A DNA stretch of 27,939 bases from JACCTH01 sp050741915 (GTDB lineage: Bacteria; Actinomycetota; Acidimicrobiia; Spongiisociales; ZC4RG35). The notes under the pieces are model-generated. The model was not told the origin of the DNA, made no database searches, and was given only the letters and a program-made list of their open reading frames with translations. Shown one piece after another: positions 1 through 7,023 of the stretch. Within the stretch, counting starts at the first letter, position 1, and the number at the start of each line of letters is the position of its first letter. Location: contig JBOGEX010000088.1 in the NCBI GenBank assembly GCA_050741915.1, positions 1 through 27,939 on the forward strand, written 5' to 3'. The position numbers and the translations under genes are program-made.

Positions 1-186
1 AGTTTCGAGGCCTTCTACCACGCCCAGGAATATTTACACAGGACTTGCGGTGAGCGGTACGCGGTCCCCGCCTTGGCCCATCAGGTCTTCAGCGCCGGTT
101 ATCTCGGCTCGGCCGACTTGCGACCGGGAAGCCGAGGCGGATGGTACGACTTCTTGGGCGTGGACCGGTCAGCGGGGGCTCCATGA
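1..186 (+). CDS. C-terminal end of a probable 3-hydroxyacyl-CoA dehydrogenase (partial, 5' end outside window)
   Basis: Frame 1 is open from the first base to a TGA at 184-186, giving 61 residues. The segment GERYAVPALAHQVFSAGYLG followed by a Gly-rich stretch and GGWYDFLG resembles the C-terminal all-helical domain of 3-hydroxyacyl-CoA dehydrogenases, where a GxRYxPPxLLxxMVxAGxLG...GxGFYDY pattern is usual. That assignment is from recall of the family and rests on a short stretch. The stop overlaps the ATG of the following TetR gene (ATGA at 183-186), so the genes are probably co-transcribed and translationally coupled. An acyl-CoA role would fit the MeaB GTPase two genes downstream. The missing N-terminal Rossmann domain would decide the identity. 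Confidence 0.5.
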   Translation, partial: SFEAFYHAQEYLHRTCGERYAVPALAHQVFSAGYLGSADLRPGSRGGWYDFLGVDRSAGAP

Positions 187-752
187 CCAACCAGGCCAAC
201 CGACGACAGCAGTTGCTGGAAGCGGCGGCCGCCTGCTTTTATCGGGAAGGATTCGATGCCGCCTCGATGCGCCTCATCGCCGAACAGGCCAATATGCGCA
301 CCGCCTCGATCTACTACCACTTCGAGAGCAAGGACGACCTGTTCGTGGCGGTCCACGAGGAGGCGCTCCACCGAATCCGCGCAGCGGTCAGTGCGGCGCT
401 GGCCAATGTCGAGGGGGAGTGGAACAGGATCGAGGCCGCTTGTGCTGCGCACCTCGACATGCTTCTGACCGGAGGCACTTTCTTCAAGGCGGTGATGCGT
501 CACGTGCCGAGCGCAGTGGAAGGACGGGAGCTGATCTTCAAGCTGCGTGACGACTACGAACGCATCTTCACCGACCTCATCGGCGACCTCGAGTTGCCAC
601 CCAAGACGGACCGAGAGACCCTCCGACTCATGCTGTTGGGGGCGATGAACTGGACCTTCACCTGGTGGCGGCCCCAAGAAGGCCCAGCACCGGCCATCCT
701 CGCTGAGCGCTTCATCACCAATCTGCGAAGCTGTCTCGACGTCTCGGCGTGA
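183..752 (+). CDS. TetR/AcrR family transcriptional regulator
   Basis: This 189-residue protein has the standard TetR layout: an N-terminal three-helix DNA-binding domain (about residues 5-50) with the helix-turn-helix around SMRLIAEQANMRTASIYYHF, then a helical ligand-binding domain. The motif ASIYYHFESKDDLF is the family signature. The ATG at 183 is preferred over an in-frame start at 141 because it begins exactly at the TetR N-terminus and overlaps the upstream stop as ATGA. The 3' end overlaps the GTG of meaB by 4 bp (GTGA, 749-752), so the three genes form one unit. The ligand is unknown; given the neighbours, an acyl-CoA or related metabolite is a guess. Its operator could be the inverted repeat at 1731-1758, but the TetR at 2758 is an equally good candidate. 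Confidence 0.9.
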   Translation: MTNQANRRQQLLEAAAACFYREGFDAASMRLIAEQANMRTASIYYHFESKDDLFVAVHEEALHRIRAAVSAALANVEGEWNRIEAACAAHLDMLLTGGTFFKAVMRHVPSAVEGRELIFKLRDDYERIFTDLIGDLELPPKTDRETLRLMLLGAMNWTFTWWRPQEGPAPAILAERFITNLRSCLDVSA

Positions 753-1711
753 CCCGCAATCGTGGTTTCGACCAGGACCGTTTTGCGGCGGGGGATCGCC
801 GGGTGCTCGGGCGAGCCATCTCGGCCGTTGAGAACGATGGTCCCGAAGCGCAAACAGTGCTGGCGGCCGTGTACGGACGAACCGGCCACGCACACGTCGT
901 GGGTGTTACCGGGCCCCCCGGCGCAGGCAAGTCCACGCTGGTCAATGAGCTGATCGGGGAGTATCGCCGGGCTGAGCTTTCCGTGGCGGTGGTTGCAGTC
1001 GATCCGTCGAGTCCCTTCGGGGGTGGAGCAATTCTCGGCGACCGTATCCGCATGTCTGACCACGCTCTCGACGACGAAGTCTTCGTTCGCTCGGTCGCGT
1101 CCCGGGGACAGCTCGGCGGGCTGTCGAGAGCAACCGCGCGGGTGGTTGACGTACTCGATGGTTTTGGTTTCGATGCCGTGATCGTTGAGACCGTTGGCGC
1201 CGGCCAGGCCGAGATCAACGTCATGCATCTCGCCCAAACGGTCATCTTCGTCGCGGCTCCCGGATTTGGCGACGAGACGCAGGCGGTCAAGGCCGGGATC
1301 CTCGAGATCGCCGACATATACGTCTTGAACAAGGCTGATCATCCGATGGCGAAGCAAGCTGAGCGAACCCTCCATGAGGCACTACCGGCGTCGGCGGGGC
1401 GCAGATGGCGCCAGCCAATCATCTCCACCGTGGCGATCGATGGCACCGGCGTGTCGGAGCTCTTTAGGAAAGTGCGGGAGCATTACGCCCAGATCGACCC
1501 GAACGAACGGGCCCGCGCGGCAACCGTCCGTGCCCAACAACAACTGGCCGCCGCCGTGGCTGAGCTCGCTTCGACCCATGTGAGCCAGCAGCCCAATTTC
1601 GAAAGCCTGGCCGAACAGGTCCGATCGGGCCGGCTCAGCCTTAAGTCCGCCGCCGAAGCGGCGTTCCAGCTCGTCGCCTCTCGAGTCGAGCGTGACTCGG
1701 GGGGGACTTGA
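749..1711 (+). CDS. meaB: MeaB/ArgK-type P-loop GTPase (methylmalonyl-CoA mutase chaperone family)
   Basis: The 320-residue protein matches the MeaB/ArgK family in length and motifs: Walker A GPPGAGKS at residues 55-62, the family hallmark VDPSSPFGGGAILGDRIRM at about 84-102, ETVGAGQ at 147-153, and the G4 guanine-specificity motif NKAD at 194-197. Family members are G3E GTPases that gate cofactor loading and protect adenosylcobalamin-dependent acyl-CoA mutases such as methylmalonyl-CoA or isobutyryl-CoA mutase. No mutase lies in the window, so the client must be upstream or elsewhere. Translation starts at GTG 749, overlapping the TetR stop; the previous gene reads like an acyl-CoA dehydrogenase, consistent with an acyl-CoA operon. 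The family assignment is firm; the client enzyme is not known. Confidence 0.93.
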   Translation: MTRNRGFDQDRFAAGDRRVLGRAISAVENDGPEAQTVLAAVYGRTGHAHVVGVTGPPGAGKSTLVNELIGEYRRAELSVAVVAVDPSSPFGGGAILGDRIRMSDHALDDEVFVRSVASRGQLGGLSRATARVVDVLDGFGFDAVIVETVGAGQAEINVMHLAQTVIFVAAPGFGDETQAVKAGILEIADIYVLNKADHPMAKQAERTLHEALPASAGRRWRQPIISTVAIDGTGVSELFRKVREHYAQIDPNERARAATVRAQQQLAAAVAELASTHVSQQPNFESLAEQVRSGRLSLKSAAEAAFQLVASRVERDSGGT

Positions 1712-1730
1712 CGGAAAGTGAATGATCGTT

Positions 1731-1758
1731 GATAATGAATGAGCATTCATTCATTATC
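1731..1758. promoter_or_regulatory. Perfect 12-bp inverted repeat, probable TetR-family operator
   Basis: The arms GATAATGAATGA and TCATTCATTATC are exact reverse complements around a 4-bp GCAT spacer. The site is AT-rich in GC-rich surroundings and lies 20 bp past the meaB stop and 55 bp before the SDR start, where an operator for the SDR-TetR pair is expected. The TetR at 2758, the second gene of that pair, is the obvious candidate for autoregulation; the TetR at 183 is the alternative. Binding is inferred. Confidence 0.7.
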
Positions 1759-1813
1759 CTGGCCGTCCGGGCACCCGGCCAGGCCAGGACCGATCGGGCG
1801 AGGAGAGAATTCT

Positions 1814-2761
1814 ATGAGTTGGACCGCAGCCGACATCCCGGATCAGACCGGACGGGTGGCAGTCGTGACCGGTGCCAACGGCGGTCTCGGTCTAGAGACA
1901 GCACGGGCGCTCGCTAACAAGGGCGCTCAAGTGATCATGGCCGCCCGCAACCTGGAAAAGGCCGCCGTCGCCTTAGCCGGCATCCGGACGGAATTTCCCG
2001 CTGCTTCGGCAGAGGTCTGCCAGCTCGACCTCTCGTCGCTGGCCTCGATCCGTTCCTTCGCCGAACAGATCCTCCCGCACCGCCCCCGGATCGACCTTCT
2101 GATCAACAACGCCGGGGTGATGGGGATCCCCGAGCGCCACACCGTCGACGGGTTCGAGATGCAGTTCGGAGTCAACCATCTGGGACATTTTGCCCTTACG
2201 GCTTTGTTGCTTCCCTCATTACTGCGGGGCGACGCCGCCAGGATCGTCAACGTGACCTCTACCGCCCGGCACACTGGCCGACCGCTCGATCCTTCCAACC
2301 CGCACCTGCGCGGCAACTACACCCCCTGGGGTGCGTACGGGCAGTCCAAGCTCGCCAACGTCCATTTCACCCTCGGCCTCCAGCAGCGCTTGGAGGCAGC
2401 CGGCGCCGGCACCGCCAGTTTGGTGGCCCACCCGGGATTGACCTACACCGACCTGCAGCTAAACAGCGTCCGGGAAACCGGAGGCGGCACCAGCCAGCGT
2501 TTTTTTGCCTGGCAGGCAGCTCGGACCGGGATGACGCCCGCTCGCGGCGCCCTTCCCCAACTCCGGGCCGCCACCGACCCTACGGCCCAAGGCGGCCAGC
2601 TTTACACCCCTCGCTTCATCCAATTCGGGCCGCCGGTGCTGCGCCCACTGCTGGCTCGGTCGCGTAATCGGAAAGCGATCGACACCCTCTGGGAGGTCTC
2701 GGAGCGGGAGACAGGAATCTCACTGAATGTGGCGGCGACGCTCTCCACTATTCGGTCGTGA
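1814..2761 (+). CDS. Short-chain dehydrogenase/reductase (SDR), retinol-dehydrogenase-like
   Basis: A classical SDR of 315 residues. The nucleotide-binding motif TGANGGLG is at 19-26, NNAG at 98-101, NHLGH at 121-125, the catalytic Ser near 149, and the Tyr/Lys pair in YGQSK at 175/179. The long C-terminus and NHLGHFALTALLLP resemble the retinol dehydrogenase/WWOX-like subgroup common in actinobacteria, usually NADP-dependent; the substrate is not predictable. The ATG at 1814 is preferred over an in-frame start at 1739 because it follows an AGGAGAG ribosome-binding site and begins the fold correctly; the earlier start would lie inside the operator. The stop overlaps the GTG of the next TetR gene by 4 bp. 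A related but broken SDR lies at 5090-5635. Confidence 0.92.
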   Translation: MSWTAADIPDQTGRVAVVTGANGGLGLETARALANKGAQVIMAARNLEKAAVALAGIRTEFPAASAEVCQLDLSSLASIRSFAEQILPHRPRIDLLINNAGVMGIPERHTVDGFEMQFGVNHLGHFALTALLLPSLLRGDAARIVNVTSTARHTGRPLDPSNPHLRGNYTPWGAYGQSKLANVHFTLGLQQRLEAAGAGTASLVAHPGLTYTDLQLNSVRETGGGTSQRFFAWQAARTGMTPARGALPQLRAATDPTAQGGQLYTPRFIQFGPPVLRPLLARSRNRKAIDTLWEVSERETGISLNVAATLSTIRS

Positions 2762-3318
2762 CCACCGCCCGGGTCGATCGGGCGGCCCGAGTCCGGCGGG
2801 CGCTTCTCGAGCTGGTGGCCGAGCACGGGCTGCACGGTGCCGGGATGAGCGCGGTGGCCAAACGGGCGGGCGTCGCCACCGGAACCGCCTATGTGCACTA
2901 CTCCTCGAAGGAGCAGTTGCTGTTTGAAACCTATCGAGAGGTGAAGAGGGACCTCGGCGAGGCCGTGAGCGCCGCTGTCTCGGCGGCCGCACCCGCCGCC
3001 CGGTTCGCCGCCATCTGGAAGGGTGTCTACCTTCACCTCGCCCGGGACCCGGCCCGGGCCCGGTTTCTGGTTCAGCTCGAGGCTTCGCCGCTTGTCAAGC
3101 AAGCTCAGGCATCGGCTCTGGATGAGGGCGAGGATCCGCTTCTAGCGGCCGCCGCCGATCCAGACGTCGCTCCCTTGCTGATTGACCTTCCGCTCGAAAT
3201 CCTTTTCGACCTCGGGTTCGGTCCGGCCATTCGACTGGCAGCGGGAAGCTCTCGACCGTCAGAACCAGAGCTCGACCTAGTGGCGGCAGCCTGCTGGCGG
3301 GCCATCACCAAGCCCTAG
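2758..3318 (+). CDS. TetR family transcriptional regulator
   Basis: A 186-residue TetR protein starting at GTG 2758 inside the SDR stop (GTGA). The DNA-binding domain occupies about residues 5-55, with the recognition region around MSAVAKRAGVATGTAYVHYS followed by SKEQLLFETY. The C-terminal domain is short and Ala-rich with no recognised ligand motif. Being translationally coupled to the SDR and lying downstream of the 1731-1758 palindrome, it is likely a local autoregulator of the pair. Its TAG stop and the stop of the convergent TetR gene share the tetranucleotide CTAG (3315-3318), so the two transcription units run into each other with no spacer. Confidence 0.9.
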   Translation: MTTARVDRAARVRRALLELVAEHGLHGAGMSAVAKRAGVATGTAYVHYSSKEQLLFETYREVKRDLGEAVSAAVSAAAPAARFAAIWKGVYLHLARDPARARFLVQLEASPLVKQAQASALDEGEDPLLAAAADPDVAPLLIDLPLEILFDLGFGPAIRLAAGSSRPSEPELDLVAAACWRAITKP

Positions 3319-3974
3319 ACGTTTGGACTTCCTCTCGCTGCTCGGTCGGGGCTGGCGGTGAGTCCGGAGAGGACTGTGGCGACCATCTGCAGATATGCCT
3401 GCTCGGCATCGTCGGGCTCATTGACGATCCAGCCGGGAAAGGGGGAGCGAGCGGCATGGGTCAGCTCGAGGCTCATCGCTCCGTGGACGGCGCACCAGAT
3501 CAGATAGGACACCATCACCGGGTCGCTGTCACCATTCATCGCTTCATCTATAAATCGGGTGACAGTCGCCACCAAGATCCCGAACGTCTCGAGCAAACTC
3601 TGTTGGCGGAGCTCGAGCGGCGGATCGAACCCGGGGACTGGCCGCTCGAACATGAATCCGTAGAGCGCAGGGTTGGCCAGCGCAAACCGCCGGTATTCAC
3701 GTCCCAACTCGGTGATGCCGTCCCGCCCGGACCCCGCAGCCGGCGCCGTCTCCAGGTATCCGCGCAGGATCTCGAAACCACGGTGATAGAGCGCTTCGAG
3801 GATGGAGTCTTTCCCACCAAAGCGGCTATAGACGGCCATCGTCGAAGTGGTGGCGTAACGGGCGATGGCTCGGACCGTCAACGCTTTCGGACCCTCCCGT
3901 TCCAGGAGCTTGCGAGCGGCTTCGAGCAGAGCACCTGCCATCTCGTCTCCAGGCCGGTTTGGTGCGCTGGTCAT
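3315..3974 (-). CDS. TetR family transcriptional regulator with WHG-type C-terminal domain
   Basis: A 219-residue regulator with an N-terminal TetR helix-turn-helix at about residues 25-60 (LTVRAIARYATTSTMAVYSR, then FGGKDSILEALY). The C-terminal half, with a YRRFALANPALYGFMF motif, is characteristic of the WHG/TetR_C_13 class of ligand-binding domains. It is divergent from the molybdopterin oxidoreductase at 4004, with only 29 bp between start codons, and a perfect 14-bp palindrome in that gap overlaps the oxidoreductase ATG. This arrangement strongly suggests that the protein represses both itself and the oxidoreductase. The ligand is unknown. Confidence 0.9.
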   Translation of the reverse strand: MTSAPNRPGDEMAGALLEAARKLLEREGPKALTVRAIARYATTSTMAVYSRFGGKDSILEALYHRGFEILRGYLETAPAAGSGRDGITELGREYRRFALANPALYGFMFERPVPGFDPPLELRQQSLLETFGILVATVTRFIDEAMNGDSDPVMVSYLIWCAVHGAMSLELTHAARSPFPGWIVNEPDDAEQAYLQMVATVLSGLTASPDRAARGSPNV

Positions 3975-3991
3975 TTGTGTCGGGTGGTACT

Positions 3992-4005
3992 ATAACGATC
4001 GTTAT
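3992..4005. promoter_or_regulatory. Perfect 14-bp palindrome, probable operator of the adjacent TetR
   Basis: ATAACGATCGTTAT is identical to its own reverse complement. It lies 17 bp upstream of the TetR start (3974) and covers the first two bases of the oxidoreductase ATG (4004). Palindromes of the ATAACGnnCGTTAT type are common TetR operators, particularly in TetR proteins with this C-terminal class (general knowledge, not checked). Occupancy would block both divergent genes. Confidence 0.7.
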
Positions 4006-5086
4006 GCGATCGGTCTCAAGTGAACGTCGCATCCGCCCTGGCCAGCCCAAGCGCCCTGGACTGTCCGGTCATCGCGGCCAAGGACGACGCACCAACTTGG
4101 CCCTCCTCATTCTGTTGGCAACTGCCTTCTTCACGGGACTTTCCACCCAGGCTCTGGGTACCCCTAGCGTGGGAGGCTGGATGGCCATCGTCCATGGCGT
4201 GGCCGGACTTTCTGTTCTCCTTCTTGCCCCTTGGAAGACGAGGGTGGCCCAGCGGGGGATATCCCGTCAGAACCGAAAGCGGGCCCTCTCTCTCCTCATG
4301 GCACTACTGGCGGTGATCGTGCTCGTCACGGGCATCCTCCACTCCACCGGGGTCCCGACCCACATCGGCCCCTTTACTGTGCTCTGGGTGCATATCGCCA
4401 CCGCTCTGCTCATCATCCCGCTGGCGATCTGGCATGTCTTGGCTCGAAAGACGACGCCACGAGCAGTCGATGTATCGCGGCGCAACCTCATCCGGTTGGG
4501 CGGTCTCGCCTCGACCGCGGCGCTGTTGTGGTGGGGAGCAGACCGTACCATCGCATTGGGCCAGCTTCCGGGTGCCGAGCGCCGCTTCAGCGGCTCCCAC
4601 GAGCGTTCCTCTTTCATTCCCGAAGGGGTGCCGGTGACGTCCTGGCTCGACGATCGCACTCCAAATCTCGACGCTTCCTCGTGGCAGGTTCAATTCAACG
4701 ACGCCTCCGGCGGGCGGTTTCTGACTTTGTCGGAGTTGACCGCGATGGAGAACGAAGAGATCATCGCCGAACTTGACTGCACCAGCGGCTGGTACAGCCG
4801 TCAGGTGTGGGGCGGGGTCCGGCTCGATCGCTTGATCGACCCCGATGAAGGGCGAAGCCTCGTTGTCTGGTCGGCCACCGGCTATGCCCGGCGATTCCCG
4901 GTCGCTGATCTCAGCCGCTTGTGGTTGGTGACCGCAGTCGGGCAGAAGCCGCTCTCGCCTGGCCACGGTTATCCCGCCCGTCTGGTGGCGCCGGACCGCC
5001 GCGGCTTTTGGTGGGTGAAATGGGTGGTGCGGATAGAGACTTCCAACGTTCCCTGGTGGGTGCAGTCGCCCTACCCGCTGACGTGA
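4004..5086 (+). CDS. Membrane-anchored molybdopterin-dependent oxidoreductase (sulfite oxidase / YedY fold)
   Basis: The 360-residue protein has four predicted membrane helices (about 31-51, 58-77, 95-115, 124-146), with His64, His130 and His144 in or near helices as possible haem ligands. Next come an internal twin-arginine-like motif SRRNLIRLGG (158-167) and a hydrophobic stretch, then a C-terminal oxidoreductase molybdopterin-binding domain (about 215-350). Cys259 in ELDCTSGW is the expected molybdenum ligand, and GHGYPARLVAP is a conserved element of the fold. The layout suggests a haem-type or anchor membrane module with an extracytoplasmic Moco domain; the substrate is unknown. ATG 4004 is chosen over 3959, which lies within the divergent TetR gene. 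The frame reads through the 14-bp palindrome at its start. The downstream SDR is a pseudogene. Confidence 0.85.
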   Translation: MRSVSSERRIRPGQPKRPGLSGHRGQGRRTNLALLILLATAFFTGLSTQALGTPSVGGWMAIVHGVAGLSVLLLAPWKTRVAQRGISRQNRKRALSLLMALLAVIVLVTGILHSTGVPTHIGPFTVLWVHIATALLIIPLAIWHVLARKTTPRAVDVSRRNLIRLGGLASTAALLWWGADRTIALGQLPGAERRFSGSHERSSFIPEGVPVTSWLDDRTPNLDASSWQVQFNDASGGRFLTLSELTAMENEEIIAELDCTSGWYSRQVWGGVRLDRLIDPDEGRSLVVWSATGYARRFPVADLSRLWLVTAVGQKPLSPGHGYPARLVAPDRRGFWWVKWVVRIETSNVPWWVQSPYPLT

Positions 5087-5089
5087 AAA

Positions 5090-5635
5090 CCGCCCTCGTG
5101 TCAGCTAGCGATCGTGACCGGCGGATACTCGGGGCTGGGTCTCGAAACGGTGCGCGCTCTCGCTACGACCGGTGCGCAGGTGGTGGCCCAAGCGCGACGC
5201 CCCACCCATACCAAGAGGTGTTGTCTCCCACCGCTCACAAGCTCTCACCGATCCGCTTTGACGACCTGGGATTCGAGGACGATTTACGACAAGTGGCAGG
5301 CTTACGGTCAGGCCAAAACGGCCAATAGCCTGTTAGCGGTGCACCTGGCTCGGGAGGAGATGATTGCCCTGGGATGGATGGATGAGGCTGGAAACCGGAA
5401 CCAGCGCTTCAAGACGCCTCAGCAGGGCGCATCGACCTCAACCTGGGCTGCCACGTCATTGGCGCTGGCGCGTAAGGGGCGGGGTCTATTGCGAGAACTG
5501 TGACGTGGCGGAGCCCACTGTCGTCGGGTCGCCGACCGCGTGCACCGAGGGGTCGGCACGCGATCGACCCCGCCGCCGCCGCCCGCCTCTGGACGGTGTC
5601 GGGGGACGGGCATCAACGCGTTCGCGGTGGCGTGA
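5090..5635 (+). pseudogene. Degraded short-chain dehydrogenase (SDR) pseudogene
   Basis: Pieces of one SDR appear in order but in changing frames: IVTGGYSGLGLETVRALA with the cofactor motif (5111-~5203), TAHKLSPIRFDDLGFED in another frame (~5230-5282), then YDKWQAYGQAKTANSL with the catalytic Tyr/Lys back in the first frame (~5288-5335), GGVYCENCDVAEPT in a third frame (~5484-5525), IDPAAAARLWTVSGDG (5563-~5610), and finally GINAFAVA and a TGA at 5633-5635. The central segment that would hold NNAG and the catalytic Ser is missing, and total length is about 545 bp against roughly 950 bp for intact members. Internal deletion plus at least four frame changes make it non-functional as a whole SDR. 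A 390-bp open stretch (5114-5503) persists only because two indels compensate. Confidence 0.85.
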
Positions 5636-5651
5636 CCCGAGGGCGAGCCGA

Positions 5652-6065
5652 TTACTGCTCGTGACGCCGCTTTAGGTTTTCGAGCTCTCGCTGCATGGCG
5701 GCCAGACCGGCTTCCCACTCGGCATCGGTGAGAGCGGGTGCTCGGGCCAAGGTGAACAACACGTCGACTCCGTCACCGTTAGGGAGCACTCTGACGGGCA
5801 GGGGTGGGCCGAAGGGCGCTCCGACCGGCGTCAGGTAGATGTCGATCAGTCCGGTGGCGGGGTCGCCGTCGACCTTCGTCCGGACCTCGCCTCCCATCCG
5901 GGGCACGTTCGCCAGCACCTCTTGATCACTCGTTGTCCTGGCCGGTCCCGAGAAGAACTCGGTGGCCCACTCAGGGTGGGTGATCGGGTCGGCCAGGTCG
6001 GACGTCACCTGGTCGAAAGGTGCGTCGATCGTGACTCGTACGGTGTCGGTGACCATGGTGGTCAT
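5652..6065 (-). CDS. SRPBCC-like protein (START/polyketide-cyclase-fold), 137 aa
   Basis: The N-terminal pattern VTDTVRVTIDAPFDQVTSDL followed by DPITHPEWATEFF is typical of the SRPBCC superfamily (hydrophobic-ligand-binding helix-grip fold), and length fits. There is no enzymatic signature. A strong AGGAGG ribosome-binding site lies at about 6070-6077; possible starts are GTG 6068, ATG 6065 and ATG 6056, and ATG 6065 is taken as the compromise in spacing. The gene is divergent from the MarR regulator at 6149, with two operator-like sites between them, so MarR control is likely. The C-terminus ends in a short charged helix (ELENLKRRHEQ). Confidence 0.75.
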   Translation of the reverse strand: MTTMVTDTVRVTIDAPFDQVTSDLADPITHPEWATEFFSGPARTTSDQEVLANVPRMGGEVRTKVDGDPATGLIDIYLTPVGAPFGPPLPVRVLPNGDGVDVLFTLARAPALTDAEWEAGLAAMQRELENLKRRHEQ

Positions 6066-6085
6066 CACTCCTCCTCTCTTGGAAG

Positions 6086-6128
6086 CGTCAGGATACCTGA
6101 CGTTTTAATAACGTCAAGGTACCTGACG
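6086..6128. promoter_or_regulatory. Two 17-bp operator-like repeats between SRPBCC and MarR genes
   Basis: Site 1 (6086-6102) is CGTCAGGATACCTGACG, with 7-bp arms CGTCAGG/CCTGACG around ATA. Site 2 (6112-6128) is CGTCAAGGTACCTGACG, identical at 15 of 17 positions. The sites are 26 bp apart centre to centre, about 2.5 helical turns. They sit in the only space between the divergent genes and are the natural binding sites for the MarR-family protein at 6149, probably by autorepression. Binding is inferred. Confidence 0.7.
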
Positions 6129-6148
6129 TATTCCTCTAGGCTGTTGAT

Positions 6149-6625
6149 ATGTCCAAATCGACGAACCTGGCACGTCTGCTTCTCGACCGGTTCCGGTGGT
6201 TCGATCAGGCTTTGCTCATGGCGCTGAACGAACGGATGAATTTAAAGCTCACCTCGGCCCAGTCGCTGCTGTTTGCCGAGCTGCCCCTCAAGGGAATCCG
6301 TCAAGCCGACTTGGCGCGCCGATTTGGGGTGAGCCGGCAGGCGATCAACGAACTTGTGCAAGGACTCGAACGACAAGACTTAGTTGAGGTTGTGCCTGAC
6401 CCGGACAGTCGCCGGTCAAGGCTTGTCCGTCCTACCGCTCGCGGCCGAAGGAGCGTCCGTCTGGCGCTGGAGACCTTCACCCAACTCGAGACCGAACTAC
6501 GAACCCGAATCGGCGACCGTCCCGTCGACCAACTCCGACGGGCACTGGTCAGCGACTGGGGCGATCCCCTCGAGAGATCGTCAACGTCTCCGGAGAGAAA
6601 AGTCAGCACCAAGCTGTCGACCTGA
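6149..6625 (+). CDS. MarR family transcriptional regulator
   Basis: A 158-residue winged-helix protein. The recognition helix region reads IRQADLARRFGVSRQAINEL (about residues 50-70), followed by LVQGLERQDLVEVVPDPDSRRSRLVRPT, the MarR wing with its conserved D-x-R-R-x-R-x-V pattern. The C-terminal helix would complete the dimerisation domain. No clear Shine-Dalgarno precedes ATG 6149, so translation may be leaderless or weak. It is divergent from the SRPBCC gene and directly downstream of two 17-bp operator-like repeats. The inducer is unknown; the ~30 residues after the wing are Ser/Thr/Arg-rich and look disordered. Confidence 0.9.
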   Translation: MSKSTNLARLLLDRFRWFDQALLMALNERMNLKLTSAQSLLFAELPLKGIRQADLARRFGVSRQAINELVQGLERQDLVEVVPDPDSRRSRLVRPTARGRRSVRLALETFTQLETELRTRIGDRPVDQLRRALVSDWGDPLERSSTSPERKVSTKLST

Positions 6626-6892
6626 GGGAGAGGCGGCAGGACAGATGAGGCTGTTGCCTGCCAAGCTGCCTAGCTAACTAGCTGTCGCATGCACAGTGAG
6701 ATGGATCTAGACAGAGCGGCGCTGATTCGGCTTCCGCACTCGTTGAACCAGCTCGGCTGCTTCAAGCCCATCAAGCAAATAGACCATCACCGTGATCGCG
6801 ACCTAGCTCGATCTGAGGCAGGGCACCGCTCCTGGAGTCGGGGTTGTGGCCCCGGGAGAATCAACAATCGAGACCCACCGATTGGTGTTACT
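6626..6892. other. Non-coding stretch downstream of marR
   Basis: No supportable gene was found here. A short imperfect hairpin (GGCAGG/CCTGCC, about 6632-6660) and an AT-richer patch CTAGCTAACTAGC near 6670-6682 follow the MarR stop and may end its transcript. The remainder leads into the tandem repeats at 6893. Confidence 0.4.
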
Positions 6893-7015
6893 CATCTGTG
6901 AAGGTTGGCGCGGGCCCGAGCCGCGAGGAACTTCACAGAACCCGCCTGCCCACCCATCTGTGAAGGTTGGCGCGGGCCCGAGCCGCGAGGAACTTCACAG
7001 AACCCGCTTGCCCAC
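6893..7015. repeat. Two tandem 61-bp structured repeats (62-bp period)
   Basis: Copies at 6893-6953 and 6955-7015 differ at one base (C to T near the 3' end). Each begins CATCTGTGAAGGTTGGCGCG. Within each, CTGTGAAG (6896-6903; 6958-6965) pairs with CTTCACAG (6931-6938; 6993-7000), and an inner CGCGG/CCGCG pair can extend the fold, giving a hairpin of about 43 nt. They lie between the convergent marR and crotonase genes, 8 bp from the crotonase stop. A U-tract is lacking, so a REP-like or small mobile repeat is as likely as a terminator. Confidence 0.85.
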
Positions 7016-7023
7016 GCCTTGTG

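Noticed and set aside
99..893. 264-aa minus-strand open frame
   Set aside because: It is antisense to TetR and the start of meaB, both of which are well supported.
6893..7015. Minimal CRISPR array
   Set aside because: There are only two units, they are 61 bp and directly abut with a 1-bp gap, so there are no spacers, and no cas genes are present.
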